From the NCBI RefSeq assembly GCF_013362815.1, contig NZ_JABFVK010000015.1, positions 124,001-188,000 on the forward strand: 64,000 nucleotides of DNA, in the 5' to 3' direction. The DNA is from Hamadaea sp. (lineage in GTDB: Bacteria; Actinomycetota; Actinomycetes; Mycobacteriales; Micromonosporaceae). Positions within the stretch are counted from its first letter, which is position 1. The number at the start of each line of letters is the position of its first letter. A model generated the notes under the pieces. It saw nothing but the letters and a program-made list of their open reading frames with translations, was not told the origin of the DNA and did no database searches. Made by a program: the position numbers and the translations under genes. This document shows, piece by piece, positions 33,919-41,224 of the stretch.

Positions 33919-35271
33919 ATGCTGCCTCCCCGACGCCTCCGCTTGCTCTCGACCGGACTGCTCGCGGTCTTCGCTGCCGTTCCGGTGCTGATTCTGGACA
34001 ATTCGGCTTCGGCCGCGAAGTGCGCGCCGATGGCGTACGCGGCGCAGTCGACCGCCGACCTCGTCCGGCTCACCGCTGTCGACCTGCGGCCGCTCGGCGT
34101 ACCGGTCGGGCCGGTGGCCGAACTCGCGCTCGCCTCCACCAGCTCCACTATGGACGCCCGCAAGCCGGTCAGCGCCCGTGCGACCGCACGCTACGCCGAC
34201 GCCGGTGTCGTGGGCGTCAAGCTCTCCCCGCTCCTCCTCGGCAGCTCGGTCAGCCAGCAGGCGCCGCCCACGCACGCCGGGCCAGCCGTCTACAACGCGC
34301 TCAGCCAGGACGCCGGCATCGCGAAGGTGGGCACCGGTGATCTGTCGGCGCACGCCACGTGGGCGGACAAGATGGCCTGCGGCCAACAGCTCGGGCCGGC
34401 CGGGGTCAGCTCGGCCGCCGTCGCCGACCTCAGCGTCCTGCCCACTTCCTCATCTGCACTGGTACGCGTACCGCGCAACCTCTCCAGCCAGGCGGTGACC
34501 GGCTTGCGGGAGTACGCCGGACGCACCGCCTCGGTGGCGGCGGCCGAGATCGAGCTGACCGACGTGCGCCTGCTCAACGGCGCTGTCGGCGTCAAGGTGC
34601 TCAAGCCGCCGCAGTTGACCGTGACGGCGACCGGCTCCGCGCGTACGTCGGCGGTGGAGTACACCAACCCGCTGCTGGAGATCTCCGGCCCGAACATCCC
34701 CACGCAGCGACTGGCGACGCCGGAGAAGAACGTCGACGTCACGTTGCCTCTGACGGGCGGCGATCCGCTGGGCACCCTGCTTCGCGGCCTCAACCTGCCG
34801 CTGCTGAACTCGCTCGTGGGCAACGTGCACACCGAGGGTCTGCAAGTGCCCGGCCCGGAGGCGTACGCCCTCCTCCGGATCTCGCTCGGCGGGCTGGACA
34901 AGTCCATCACCAACGCGTCGGTCGACGCGGAGGCGGCGTCCGTGCGGATCCAGCTGATCCTCTGCGGCCCGAACCAGGCTCCGGTGACCGTCCTCGACCT
35001 CGCGATCGGGCTGCTGCACGCGTCGGCTACCGCACCGAACACTCCGGTGGTCACCTCGCCGAGCCCGTCTGCGTCGACCTCCTCGCCCTCGGCCAGTCAC
35101 AGCCCCGCCCCGAGCACCAGCCCGGCCGGGTGCGGTGGCCCCGGCTGCGGCGGACCGGGGACGCTGCCCAAGACCGGCATGGGGCCCGTCGCGTACGTGG
35201 TCGGGTCGGGCATCCTGCTAGCCCTGCTCGGCCGCCTGATGATGGTCATCGCCAGAAGGCGTTCTGCCTAG
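33919..35271 (+). CDS. Secreted surface protein with LPKTG sorting signal
   Basis: A 450-residue protein: Sec signal peptide (residues 1-32, cleaved after ASA), a beta-rich ectodomain of about 330 residues with few cysteines, a Ser/Pro/Thr stalk (365-402), a GCGGPGCGGPG patch, then LPKTG at 416-420, a hydrophobic segment and the basic end ARRRSA. That is a complete sortase cell-wall anchoring signal. Function unknown. No sortase gene lies in this window, so it must be anchored by one encoded elsewhere. GTG or ATG start near 33919; divergent from the PSP1 gene. Confidence 0.85.
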   Translation: MLPPRRLRLLSTGLLAVFAAVPVLILDNSASAAKCAPMAYAAQSTADLVRLTAVDLRPLGVPVGPVAELALASTSSTMDARKPVSARATARYADAGVVGVKLSPLLLGSSVSQQAPPTHAGPAVYNALSQDAGIAKVGTGDLSAHATWADKMACGQQLGPAGVSSAAVADLSVLPTSSSALVRVPRNLSSQAVTGLREYAGRTASVAAAEIELTDVRLLNGAVGVKVLKPPQLTVTATGSARTSAVEYTNPLLEISGPNIPTQRLATPEKNVDVTLPLTGGDPLGTLLRGLNLPLLNSLVGNVHTEGLQVPGPEAYALLRISLGGLDKSITNASVDAEAASVRIQLILCGPNQAPVTVLDLAIGLLHASATAPNTPVVTSPSPSASTSSPSASHSPAPSTSPAGCGGPGCGGPGTLPKTGMGPVAYVVGSGILLALLGRLMMVIARRRSA

Positions 35272-35279
35272 CTCGCTCA

Positions 35280-35427
35280 TAAGCGGCCGCCATTTGGTCA
35301 TCTGGCAAGGCGCACGACGCCGACGTTGCCGTTCTGGACGGCAGCGGCCCGCAGGGCCACCTCGTCAGGGGTGGGTGGGCGGGGAGGTGGCGAGCAACGC
35401 CGCCAGGGGCCAAATGGCGGCCGCTTA
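35280..35427. repeat. 148-bp element with 18-bp perfect terminal inverted repeats
   Basis: TAAGCGGCCGCCATTTGG at 35280-35297 and its exact reverse complement at 35410-35427 enclose 112 bases without a supported gene. It fills the gap between the LPKTG gene and the convergent WXG-like gene, whose TAA stop is the end of the right arm. It might be a miniature inverted-repeat element or a very long hairpin. Confidence 0.85.
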
Positions 35428-36078
35428 CAGGTCGACGCGGGTGACGCCGCTGTTGGACGGGCCGAAGTCCGGCCCGGCCCGGAACGGCAGTGCCGCCAGC
35501 CGGGTCTCCCAGGTCTCGCGCAGCTCTTCGCCCGCCTTGCAGATCTCCTCGATCTCCTCCAGCACGAGCGCGCCGATCGTGGCGGCCGACAGCCCGATCT
35601 CGATCGGGTCGGCCCCGGTGACGATGCTGATCGCCTCGGCCGACTTCATGACCAGCGCCAACCGCATCGCCAGGGAGACGCGGCTCTCCGCGATCCAGCC
35701 TTCGACGTCGTCCAGGTACGCCCCGAAGTCGTCCAGCCGGGCGCCGAGCGAGGCGTCGGGGTCGACGATGTGCCGCCGATGCGCCGCCCATTGACTGAAG
35801 TACGCCGCTCCGGCGTCGCCCTCCCAGTTGACGCCGACCCGGTCCACGGTGCCGGCTGCTTCGATGAGGCGGTCGGTCAGCGTCCGTACTTCATTGCCGG
35901 GGAGTTGCATCGGCCGCAGCCCGACGACCGCCTGCACGGCGGGACCGGGGAGGCTGCCGACCCACCGGAGCAGTGGCCACACCTGATGACCGGGCGGCGC
36001 GCCGTGGCGGCCCAGCGCGGTGTCGACCCGTTGCAGCAGGTCAGCGGCGGGGCCGGCGATCTTGTCGAGGGCGTCCAT
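35425..36078 (-). CDS. WXG100-like secreted-effector-type protein
   Basis: A 217-residue alpha-helical protein. WEG (residues 85-87) in VGVNWEGDAGAAYFSQWAAH matches the W-x-G turn of ESX/WXG100-type substrates, flanked by helices (LTDRLIEAAGTVDRV and DASLGARLDDFGAYLDDVEGWIAESR). A hydrophobic helical stretch follows (ALVMKSAEAISIVTGADPIEIGLSAATIGALVLEEI). ATG 36078 (or GTG one codon earlier) shares a base with the upstream stop. Last gene of a three-gene overlapping operon. Probably a type VII-type substrate or toxin-family scaffold; no ESX machine genes are nearby. Confidence 0.7.
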   Translation of the reverse strand: MDALDKIAGPAADLLQRVDTALGRHGAPPGHQVWPLLRWVGSLPGPAVQAVVGLRPMQLPGNEVRTLTDRLIEAAGTVDRVGVNWEGDAGAAYFSQWAAHRRHIVDPDASLGARLDDFGAYLDDVEGWIAESRVSLAMRLALVMKSAEAISIVTGADPIEIGLSAATIGALVLEEIEEICKAGEELRETWETRLAALPFRAGPDFGPSNSGVTRVDL

Positions 36079-36413
36079 CACAGACCCCAGTCCGGATGAT
36101 CCCCGAAGCTCTGCTGCCGTCGCGAGTCGTCGTGCACCGTCTCCTCGGCGCGGGAATAGTGCGACCCGGCTTCGCGTACGCCCTCGGCGAGCCGGTCCAG
36201 TCGCCGTGCGGCGTCGGTGGTCTCGTCGTAGCGGTGCTGGAATGCGTCGGCGCACTGACGACGCAGGTCACGGCCGATGTCGCCGAGCCGGCCGGGTGCG
36301 GCGGCCAGATCGTTGAACGGAGTGACCTCGTGCCGGGCCAGCTCGGCCGGGATGTCGGCGATCTGCTCGGCCGCCCGCTCCAGCGCGTCGGCGAGCTTGG
36401 CGAGGCCGCTCAT
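36078..36413 (-). CDS. ESX-associated small helical protein (EspC/DUF2580-like)
   Basis: A 111-residue, wholly helical protein without cysteines (MSGLAKLADALERAAEQIADIP ... AFQHRYDETTDAARRLDRLAEGVREAGSHYSRAEE). Size and the helix-turn-helix hairpin plan match the small type VII-associated proteins such as EspC. Y-x-x-x-D/E is the usual export signal; here HYSRAEE near residue 91 fits YxxxE. Overlaps the YbaB-like gene upstream (ATGA) and touches the WXG-like gene downstream, so the three are made together. Confidence 0.7.
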   Translation of the reverse strand: MSGLAKLADALERAAEQIADIPAELARHEVTPFNDLAAAPGRLGDIGRDLRRQCADAFQHRYDETTDAARRLDRLAEGVREAGSHYSRAEETVHDDSRRQQSFGDHPDWGL

Positions 36414-36736
36414 GACGGGCCTCCCAACCGCGGATAGTCGCCGAAGACTTCCTGGTGCAGCCGGCGGCGGGCCCAGTCGGCGGCGTCCTTGGCCGCGTGG
36501 AGGGCGGCCTGGATCGACCGGTTGATCTCGGCGGAGGTCTGACTGCGAAGGGCACCCACGACGGCCACGTTCCGCACCCCTCCCTCGCCCGCCACGACCA
36601 CTTCGATGAGACCGTCAGGCGAGCGGACGCTCACCTCGATCGCGGAGAGCGACCGCTGGAACTCGGCCTGCCGCTCCTCGATTCGCCGGTAAGCGGTGAC
36701 CGCCTCCTCGATCCACGCCTCGTCGATCTCCCGCAC
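36410..36736 (-). CDS. YbaB/EbfC-like protein
   Basis: A 108-residue protein with the YbaB/EbfC plan: a long N-terminal helix (IEEAVTAYRRIEERQAEFQRSLSAIEV), a beta pair (SVRSPDGLIEVVVAGEGGVRNVAVVG) and a C-terminal helix. YbaB proteins bind DNA as dimers; the actinobacterial versions in WXG operons have no assigned function. First gene of the three-gene operon; its upstream region (36737-36830) carries three perfect DnaA boxes. Confidence 0.8.
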   Translation of the reverse strand: MREIDEAWIEEAVTAYRRIEERQAEFQRSLSAIEVSVRSPDGLIEVVVAGEGGVRNVAVVGALRSQTSAEINRSIQAALHAAKDAADWARRRLHQEVFGDYPRLGGPS

Positions 36737-36777
36737 GACGCCGAGGCTACCGGCGCTTCCACAGCCCCGGTAGTCCC

Positions 36778-36819
36778 TGTGGATAACGAGCCGATGCCTG
36801 TGGATAACGCTGTGGATAA
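36778..36819 (-). promoter_or_regulatory. Cluster of three perfect DnaA boxes
   Basis: TGTGGATAA occurs at 36778-36786, 36799-36807 and 36811-36819, each the exact complement of the DnaA box TTATCCACA. All face the same way, 21 and 12 bases apart. They lie in the 94-base gap between the holB stop and the start of the YbaB-like gene, i.e. in that operon's promoter region. Confidence 0.85.
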
Positions 36820-36830
36820 ACGGCGGACCG

Positions 36831-38024
36831 TCAGCCGCGCCAGAGCGCGAGCATCATCGCCTCGACCGCGATCTTCGGCTTCACGTTGGCGTCGATCGAC
36901 TCCCGGCAGGCCAGCACGGCCTCCAGCCGGCGCAGCGTCGACTCGGGTCGCCACTTGGCCGCCGCCGCCCGGGTGACCTGGTCGACGTCGGTGTGGATCG
37001 GCGCGACCGCCGAACCGAAGTGCGCGTTCAGCACGTCGCGATAGAACCCGGCGAGATCCATCAACGCCCGGTCGAGACTGTCGCGCTGAGCCCGCGTCGC
37101 CCGTGACTTCTGCCGCTTCTCCAGCTCCTTGAGCTGTCCCGCGCTCCCCCGGGCCGCGCCCGCCGCGCCCTTGCCGGTGCCGCCCGCGCCGAGAGCCGTC
37201 TCCAACGCGCTGCGCTCGGCCGCGTCCACTGCCGCCACCGCGTCCGCCGCCTCGGCCTCCGCGGCTTCGATCAGCGCAGCCGCCGCGTCGAAACACGCTC
37301 CGACCGTCGTGAGCTGCCGGGGCACTGCCAGCACCGCGTCTCGCCGGGTCCGCGCCTGCGGATCCCCGGCCAGCCTTCTAGCCCGGCCCACATGTCCCTG
37401 CGCGGCCGCGGCAGCCCAAGTCGCGACATCAACTGGTACGCCGTCCCGCCGGGCAAGCAGCGTGGCCACCGCTTCGGCCCCCGGCTGGCGCAGCGGGACG
37501 AGGCGGCAACGCGACCGGATGGTCACCGAGATGTCGTCCGGATGCGTCGAAGGCGCGCACAGCAAGAACACCGTCCGATCCGGTGGCTCCTCGACCGCCT
37601 TGAGCAGCGCGTTACCCGCCGCCTCGGTGAGCCGGTCGGCGTCCGCCACGACCAGCACCTGCCATCGACCGGCTGTCGGGGCGCTCGCCGCCCGCAGGAC
37701 CAGCTCCCGCATCTGCGCGACCGGGATACTCAGTCCATCCGGGACGACGAAGCGTACGTCGGAGTGGGTTCCGGCGAGAACGGTGTGGCACCCGGGGCAC
37801 TCGCCGCACCCCACCCCACCGCGTACGCACTGCAGAGCCGCCGCGAACGCTCGGGCGGCCGTCGACCGGCCGGAGCCGGCCGGGCCGGTGAACAGCCACG
37901 AGTGCGTCATGACACCCGGCGGTGAGGGTTGCCCTCGCAGGATCAGCTCGGCGGCGGCGGCCGCAGCCTGAAGGGTCTCGACCGCCTCAGGCTGGCCGAC
38001 CAGATCGTCGAAAACCGAAGCCAT
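36831..38024 (-). CDS. holB: DNA polymerase III subunit delta'
   Basis: A 397-residue clamp-loader subunit. The N-terminus MASVFDDLVGQPEAVETLQ is typical. The P-loop reads GPAGSGRST (47-55), with Arg in place of the catalytic Lys, fitting the non-hydrolysing delta' role. Zinc cysteines are at 66, 73, 76 and 79 (CVRGGVGCGECPGC). Further motifs: VVADADRLTEAAGNALLKAVEEPP and TIRSRCRLVPLR. Ends in a basic C-terminal region. ATG 38024 touches the tmk stop (TGATG). The frame stays open far upstream, but that is inside tmk in another frame. Confidence 0.94.
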   Translation of the reverse strand: MASVFDDLVGQPEAVETLQAAAAAAELILRGQPSPPGVMTHSWLFTGPAGSGRSTAARAFAAALQCVRGGVGCGECPGCHTVLAGTHSDVRFVVPDGLSIPVAQMRELVLRAASAPTAGRWQVLVVADADRLTEAAGNALLKAVEEPPDRTVFLLCAPSTHPDDISVTIRSRCRLVPLRQPGAEAVATLLARRDGVPVDVATWAAAAAQGHVGRARRLAGDPQARTRRDAVLAVPRQLTTVGACFDAAAALIEAAEAEAADAVAAVDAAERSALETALGAGGTGKGAAGAARGSAGQLKELEKRQKSRATRAQRDSLDRALMDLAGFYRDVLNAHFGSAVAPIHTDVDQVTRAAAAKWRPESTLRRLEAVLACRESIDANVKPKIAVEAMMLALWRG

Positions 38025-40336
38025 CAGCGATGCGCCTCTGTGGCCAACTCGGCGGTCACCTCGGCCCGGTCGGCGGTCCGTTCCGGCGCACGAAAGGTGG
38101 GCTGTTCCGCGTCGCCCTCCTCGGTCGGCGGAACCACGTCCGTCTCGTGCAACGGCGGCAGCAGGCGGTCCACCTTCTCGGCGACGGCTACGCCCACCTG
38201 CTCGACGGGCAGCGAGGCGTCGACGACCAGGTATCGACCCGGTTCCGCGTCGGCGAGCTTCAGGAAGGCGAACCGGACCCGGTCGTGGAACGAGATCGCT
38301 TCGCTCTCCAGCCGGTCGTGGCCGTCGCCGCGCTCGGCGACCCGGTCCAGCCCGATCCGCGGGTCGATGTCCAGCAGCACGGTGAGCTCGGGTTTGAGCC
38401 CCTCGGTCGCCCACGACGACAGCCAGGCGACCTCCTCCGCGTCCAGCGTCCGTCCGGCTCCCTGGTAGGCCAGCGAACTGTCGATGTAGCGGTCGCTGAT
38501 GACCACCACACCCCGGTCCAGCGCTGGGCGTACCACTGAATCGACGTGATGCGCGCGGTCCGCCGCGTAGAGCAGAGCTTCGGACCGCGGACCTAGCGCG
38601 GACAGCGTGCCTTCGGGCGAATGGGTCTCGAGCAGCAGTTGCCGGATGCGCGCGCCGACCGGCGTGGCCCCGGGTTCGCGGGTGACGAGCACCTCGCGCC
38701 CGCGCGCCCGCAGATGCTCGGCGAGCAGGTCGATCTGAGTGCTCTTGCCGGCGCCTTCGCCGCCCTCGAAGACGATGAACATCCCGCTGGCCGCGCGATC
38801 GCCGATCAGGCCGAGCGGACGGCCGCGCATCGACGCCCAGATGTCCGGCAGCAGCGGTACGCCGGGCTTGTCGTCCATCTGCCGCAGCGCCCAGTAACCC
38901 GCCAAAGTGCCGAAGATCCCGGCGATGAATAGCAGTACGCGCGTGGACGAGATCGGGACGGTCGCGCCGTTGATCGAGATCTCCGGCGAGCCACCCGCAC
39001 CCACCAGTACGCCCGACAGCGCGATCGCGAGCATGAGCACGACGCGGACCGAGGTCTGCACGAAGGCGAACACGCGGCCCCGGACCTCGTCCTCGACCTC
39101 GCCGCCGAGCAGTGTCGTGCCGGAGAGGAACGCCATGCCGGCACCGGCGCCGACGAGCAGCGTGCCCACGGCGGCGACGCTCAGATGCGGCGCGAGCGCG
39201 AGGGCGGCGACCGAGACGGCGGCCAGCATGATCGACAGCCCGAACCAGCGACGCCGGGACAGCTGGCCGATCAGCCGCGGCCCGAGCGCGATGCCGAGCC
39301 CGAGGCCGATGAAGATCAGGCCGAAGAGCAGGTAGAACGTCGAATCGCCACCGCTGAGCGAGCGGGCGTAGAACTGGGCCGTGCCGATCACCAGGCCACC
39401 GCAGGCGAACGCGCCGAGGATGCCGAGGACCAGACCCCGGACCAGGGGCGACCGGGCGATGTAGCGCCAGCCGTCGACGAACTGCCGCAGCGCGCTCTGC
39501 TGCGCGGCCTCTTGCCGGCCGTCGCGGCTGCCGCTGATCTCGCGGATGCCGTAGAAGACCACGACCGCCGTGGCGAGCCGGGACAACGCGTTGAAGTAGA
39601 GCGCGACGGCCGACGCCGTGGTCTCGGGCAGGCTGACGCCACCCGCGCTGACCGAGTGGTAGATCTGGTTCAGCCCGGCCAGCCCGAGCGCGGCCAGCAC
39701 CGGCGTGATGCCGTAGGTCGTGATCAGCGTGAGCTGGTTGGCGTCCTCGAGCCGCCCGCGCGGGATCAGGTTGGGGACCGCCGCTTCCTTCGCCGGGATC
39801 CAGATCAGCGTGATCGTCTCGATGAGGAAGGTGGCGACCGCCGCCCAGCCGATGGTCAGCGTCGAGTTGGTGCTCTGCAGCGCGACCAGCGGAATCGAGG
39901 CGAACAGGAAGAAGCGCAGGACGTCGCAGATGGCCATCGTGTAGCGCCGGTCGAACCGGTCGGCCAGTACGCCCGCGACCGGGCCGAGGACGAGGGCCGG
40001 CAGCAGCCGGACCGCGATGACGGAGCCGAACGCCAAGCCCTTGGCGGCCGAGCCGGTTACCTGCGCGGAGGCGAAGGTGGCCGTGGCCAGCAGGCCGAGC
40101 CAGTCGCCGAGGGAGGCGACGCCGAGCACGATCCACAGCCGCCGGAACGGCCGGATCTTCAGAATGGAGACGTCGCCGGGCAGCGCAGCGGGGGCCGCGC
40201 CGCGATCCCCTGGACCGCTTGCGTCAGCCCGCCCACGCGACCGGTTCCCGATGGCAGCCTCCACCTCGCCTGCCCATCGCTGGGCGCCTGAGATCACTCT
40301 AGTCGCGCGCCGCCGAGCGCTCGCGAGAATGAGCAC
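38024..40336 (-). CDS. tmk: Thymidylate kinase fused to an MFS-like membrane domain
   Basis: A 770-residue bifunctional-looking protein. Residues about 60-490 form an MFS-type membrane domain (FRRLWIVLGVASLGDWLGLLA, GPVAGVLADRFDRR). Residues 519-725 are a complete dTMP kinase: P-loop GGEGAGKST (525-533), DRYIDSSLAYQG (615-626) and the LID-side DRLESEAISFHDRVR. It phosphorylates dTMP to dTDP. Such fusions are known from Streptomyces and relatives; what the membrane part does is unknown. GTG 40336 is the longest start and the first 40 residues are uncertain. Coupled to holB. Confidence 0.92.
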   Translation of the reverse strand: MLILASARRRATRVISGAQRWAGEVEAAIGNRSRGRADASGPGDRGAAPAALPGDVSILKIRPFRRLWIVLGVASLGDWLGLLATATFASAQVTGSAAKGLAFGSVIAVRLLPALVLGPVAGVLADRFDRRYTMAICDVLRFFLFASIPLVALQSTNSTLTIGWAAVATFLIETITLIWIPAKEAAVPNLIPRGRLEDANQLTLITTYGITPVLAALGLAGLNQIYHSVSAGGVSLPETTASAVALYFNALSRLATAVVVFYGIREISGSRDGRQEAAQQSALRQFVDGWRYIARSPLVRGLVLGILGAFACGGLVIGTAQFYARSLSGGDSTFYLLFGLIFIGLGLGIALGPRLIGQLSRRRWFGLSIMLAAVSVAALALAPHLSVAAVGTLLVGAGAGMAFLSGTTLLGGEVEDEVRGRVFAFVQTSVRVVLMLAIALSGVLVGAGGSPEISINGATVPISSTRVLLFIAGIFGTLAGYWALRQMDDKPGVPLLPDIWASMRGRPLGLIGDRAASGMFIVFEGGEGAGKSTQIDLLAEHLRARGREVLVTREPGATPVGARIRQLLLETHSPEGTLSALGPRSEALLYAADRAHHVDSVVRPALDRGVVVISDRYIDSSLAYQGAGRTLDAEEVAWLSSWATEGLKPELTVLLDIDPRIGLDRVAERGDGHDRLESEAISFHDRVRFAFLKLADAEPGRYLVVDASLPVEQVGVAVAEKVDRLLPPLHETDVVPPTEEGDAEQPTFRAPERTADRAEVTAELATEAHR

Positions 40337-40397
40337 CCTGAAGTTACCCGGATCTCGGGATCGACAGGCACCCCTACTTCAGGCGGCTGCTTTCCCA

Positions 40398-40456
40398 GCA
40401 GATCAGGGATATGCAGGCTTTCGGGCTCCATGATCACATGCGTAACCGTGATCTGC
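40398..40456. repeat. Family A dispersed inverted repeat, copy A3
   Basis: 59 bases, GCAGATCAGGGATATGC ... GCGTAACCGTGATCTGC. The arms match A1 and A2 closely; the spacer is unrelated and contains its own TGATCA. It lies between the TetR stop and the tmk start, so it overlaps the tmk promoter region. Confidence 0.87.
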
Positions 40457-40484
40457 CGGTGTCGGCCGGTCCGGAGAGTGAGCG

Positions 40485-41117
40485 TCAGACCTGGCCGACG
40501 TGCCGGTGGAGGTACTCGCGGACCAGCGCCTTCGCCTCGATGAGGACGGCGTCGTCGCCGTCGGGCTGCCGCCGGAACGCGAGCTTGATCAGGGCGTCGG
40601 CCGCCTCGACCGCGATGACCAGGGCGAACCGCAGCCGCGGCCGATCCGGCACCGCGTGGTACGCCACCAGCAGCTCGGCGAGGTGGTCGGCGATGACCTC
40701 GTTGTTGTCCCGCTCGGCGTCGATCAGGTGGACGTCCACCACGTCGCCGAAGTGCAGCGTACGGAAGCCGGGGACGGTCCGGTGCAGCGTGATGTACTCC
40801 TCGATCGCCGCGTCGACGCCGTCCCACCAGTCCGCCAGCTCACCGGCCGGAATCCGCTCGGCCAGCCGAGCCAGGTACGCCTCGACGTTGCGCAACGTGA
40901 GCGCCTGCACGATGGCCCGCTTGTCGGGGAAGAACTGGTAGACCGAACCGATCGCCACCCCGGCCCGCTCGGCGAGCAGGGTGGTGGTCAAGCCCTCGTA
41001 GCCGACCTCGTCGACGAGCTCCGCGCAGGCGTCGAGCATCCGCTGGACCCTGGCCACACTGCGGCCCTGGACCGGTACCCGACGCAACGGACGGGTCGTC
41101 ACGGCTGGTGTTGTCAC
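40485..41117 (-). CDS. TetR family transcriptional regulator
   Basis: A 210-residue regulator. The N-terminal helix-turn-helix is clear (RMLDACAELVDEVGYEGLTTTLLAERAGVAIGSVYQFFPDKRAIVQALTLR, about residues 25-75). The rest is the helical ligand-binding and dimer domain, with CAELVDEV, EEYITLHRTVPGFRTL and FALVIAVEAADALIKLAF. GTG 41117 follows AAGGAG at ideal spacing, so an upstream ATG is rejected. Lies between topA and tmk; ligand unknown. Confidence 0.92.
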   Translation of the reverse strand: MTTPAVTTRPLRRVPVQGRSVARVQRMLDACAELVDEVGYEGLTTTLLAERAGVAIGSVYQFFPDKRAIVQALTLRNVEAYLARLAERIPAGELADWWDGVDAAIEEYITLHRTVPGFRTLHFGDVVDVHLIDAERDNNEVIADHLAELLVAYHAVPDRPRLRFALVIAVEAADALIKLAFRRQPDGDDAVLIEAKALVREYLHRHVGQV

Positions 41118-41224
41118 TCGCCGCTCCTTCGCAACGGCGCCGGCGACCTCACGACCGCGACGCTGAGACCGAAACTGTAACGCCACTCGGATCAACGAGC
41201 CGCCCGGCGTGACGTCTCTGCTAC

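Noticed and set aside
36778-36819. Chromosome origin of replication
   Set aside because: Only three DnaA boxes, and no dnaA, dnaN or gyrB genes nearby; a regulatory or titration cluster fits better.
36831-40136. An open frame of over 1,100 codons on the minus strand covering holB and most of tmk
   Set aside because: Only its last 397 codons (holB) look like protein. The upstream part lies in another frame of tmk, whose motifs are in the neighbouring frame, so a holB fusion is not supported.
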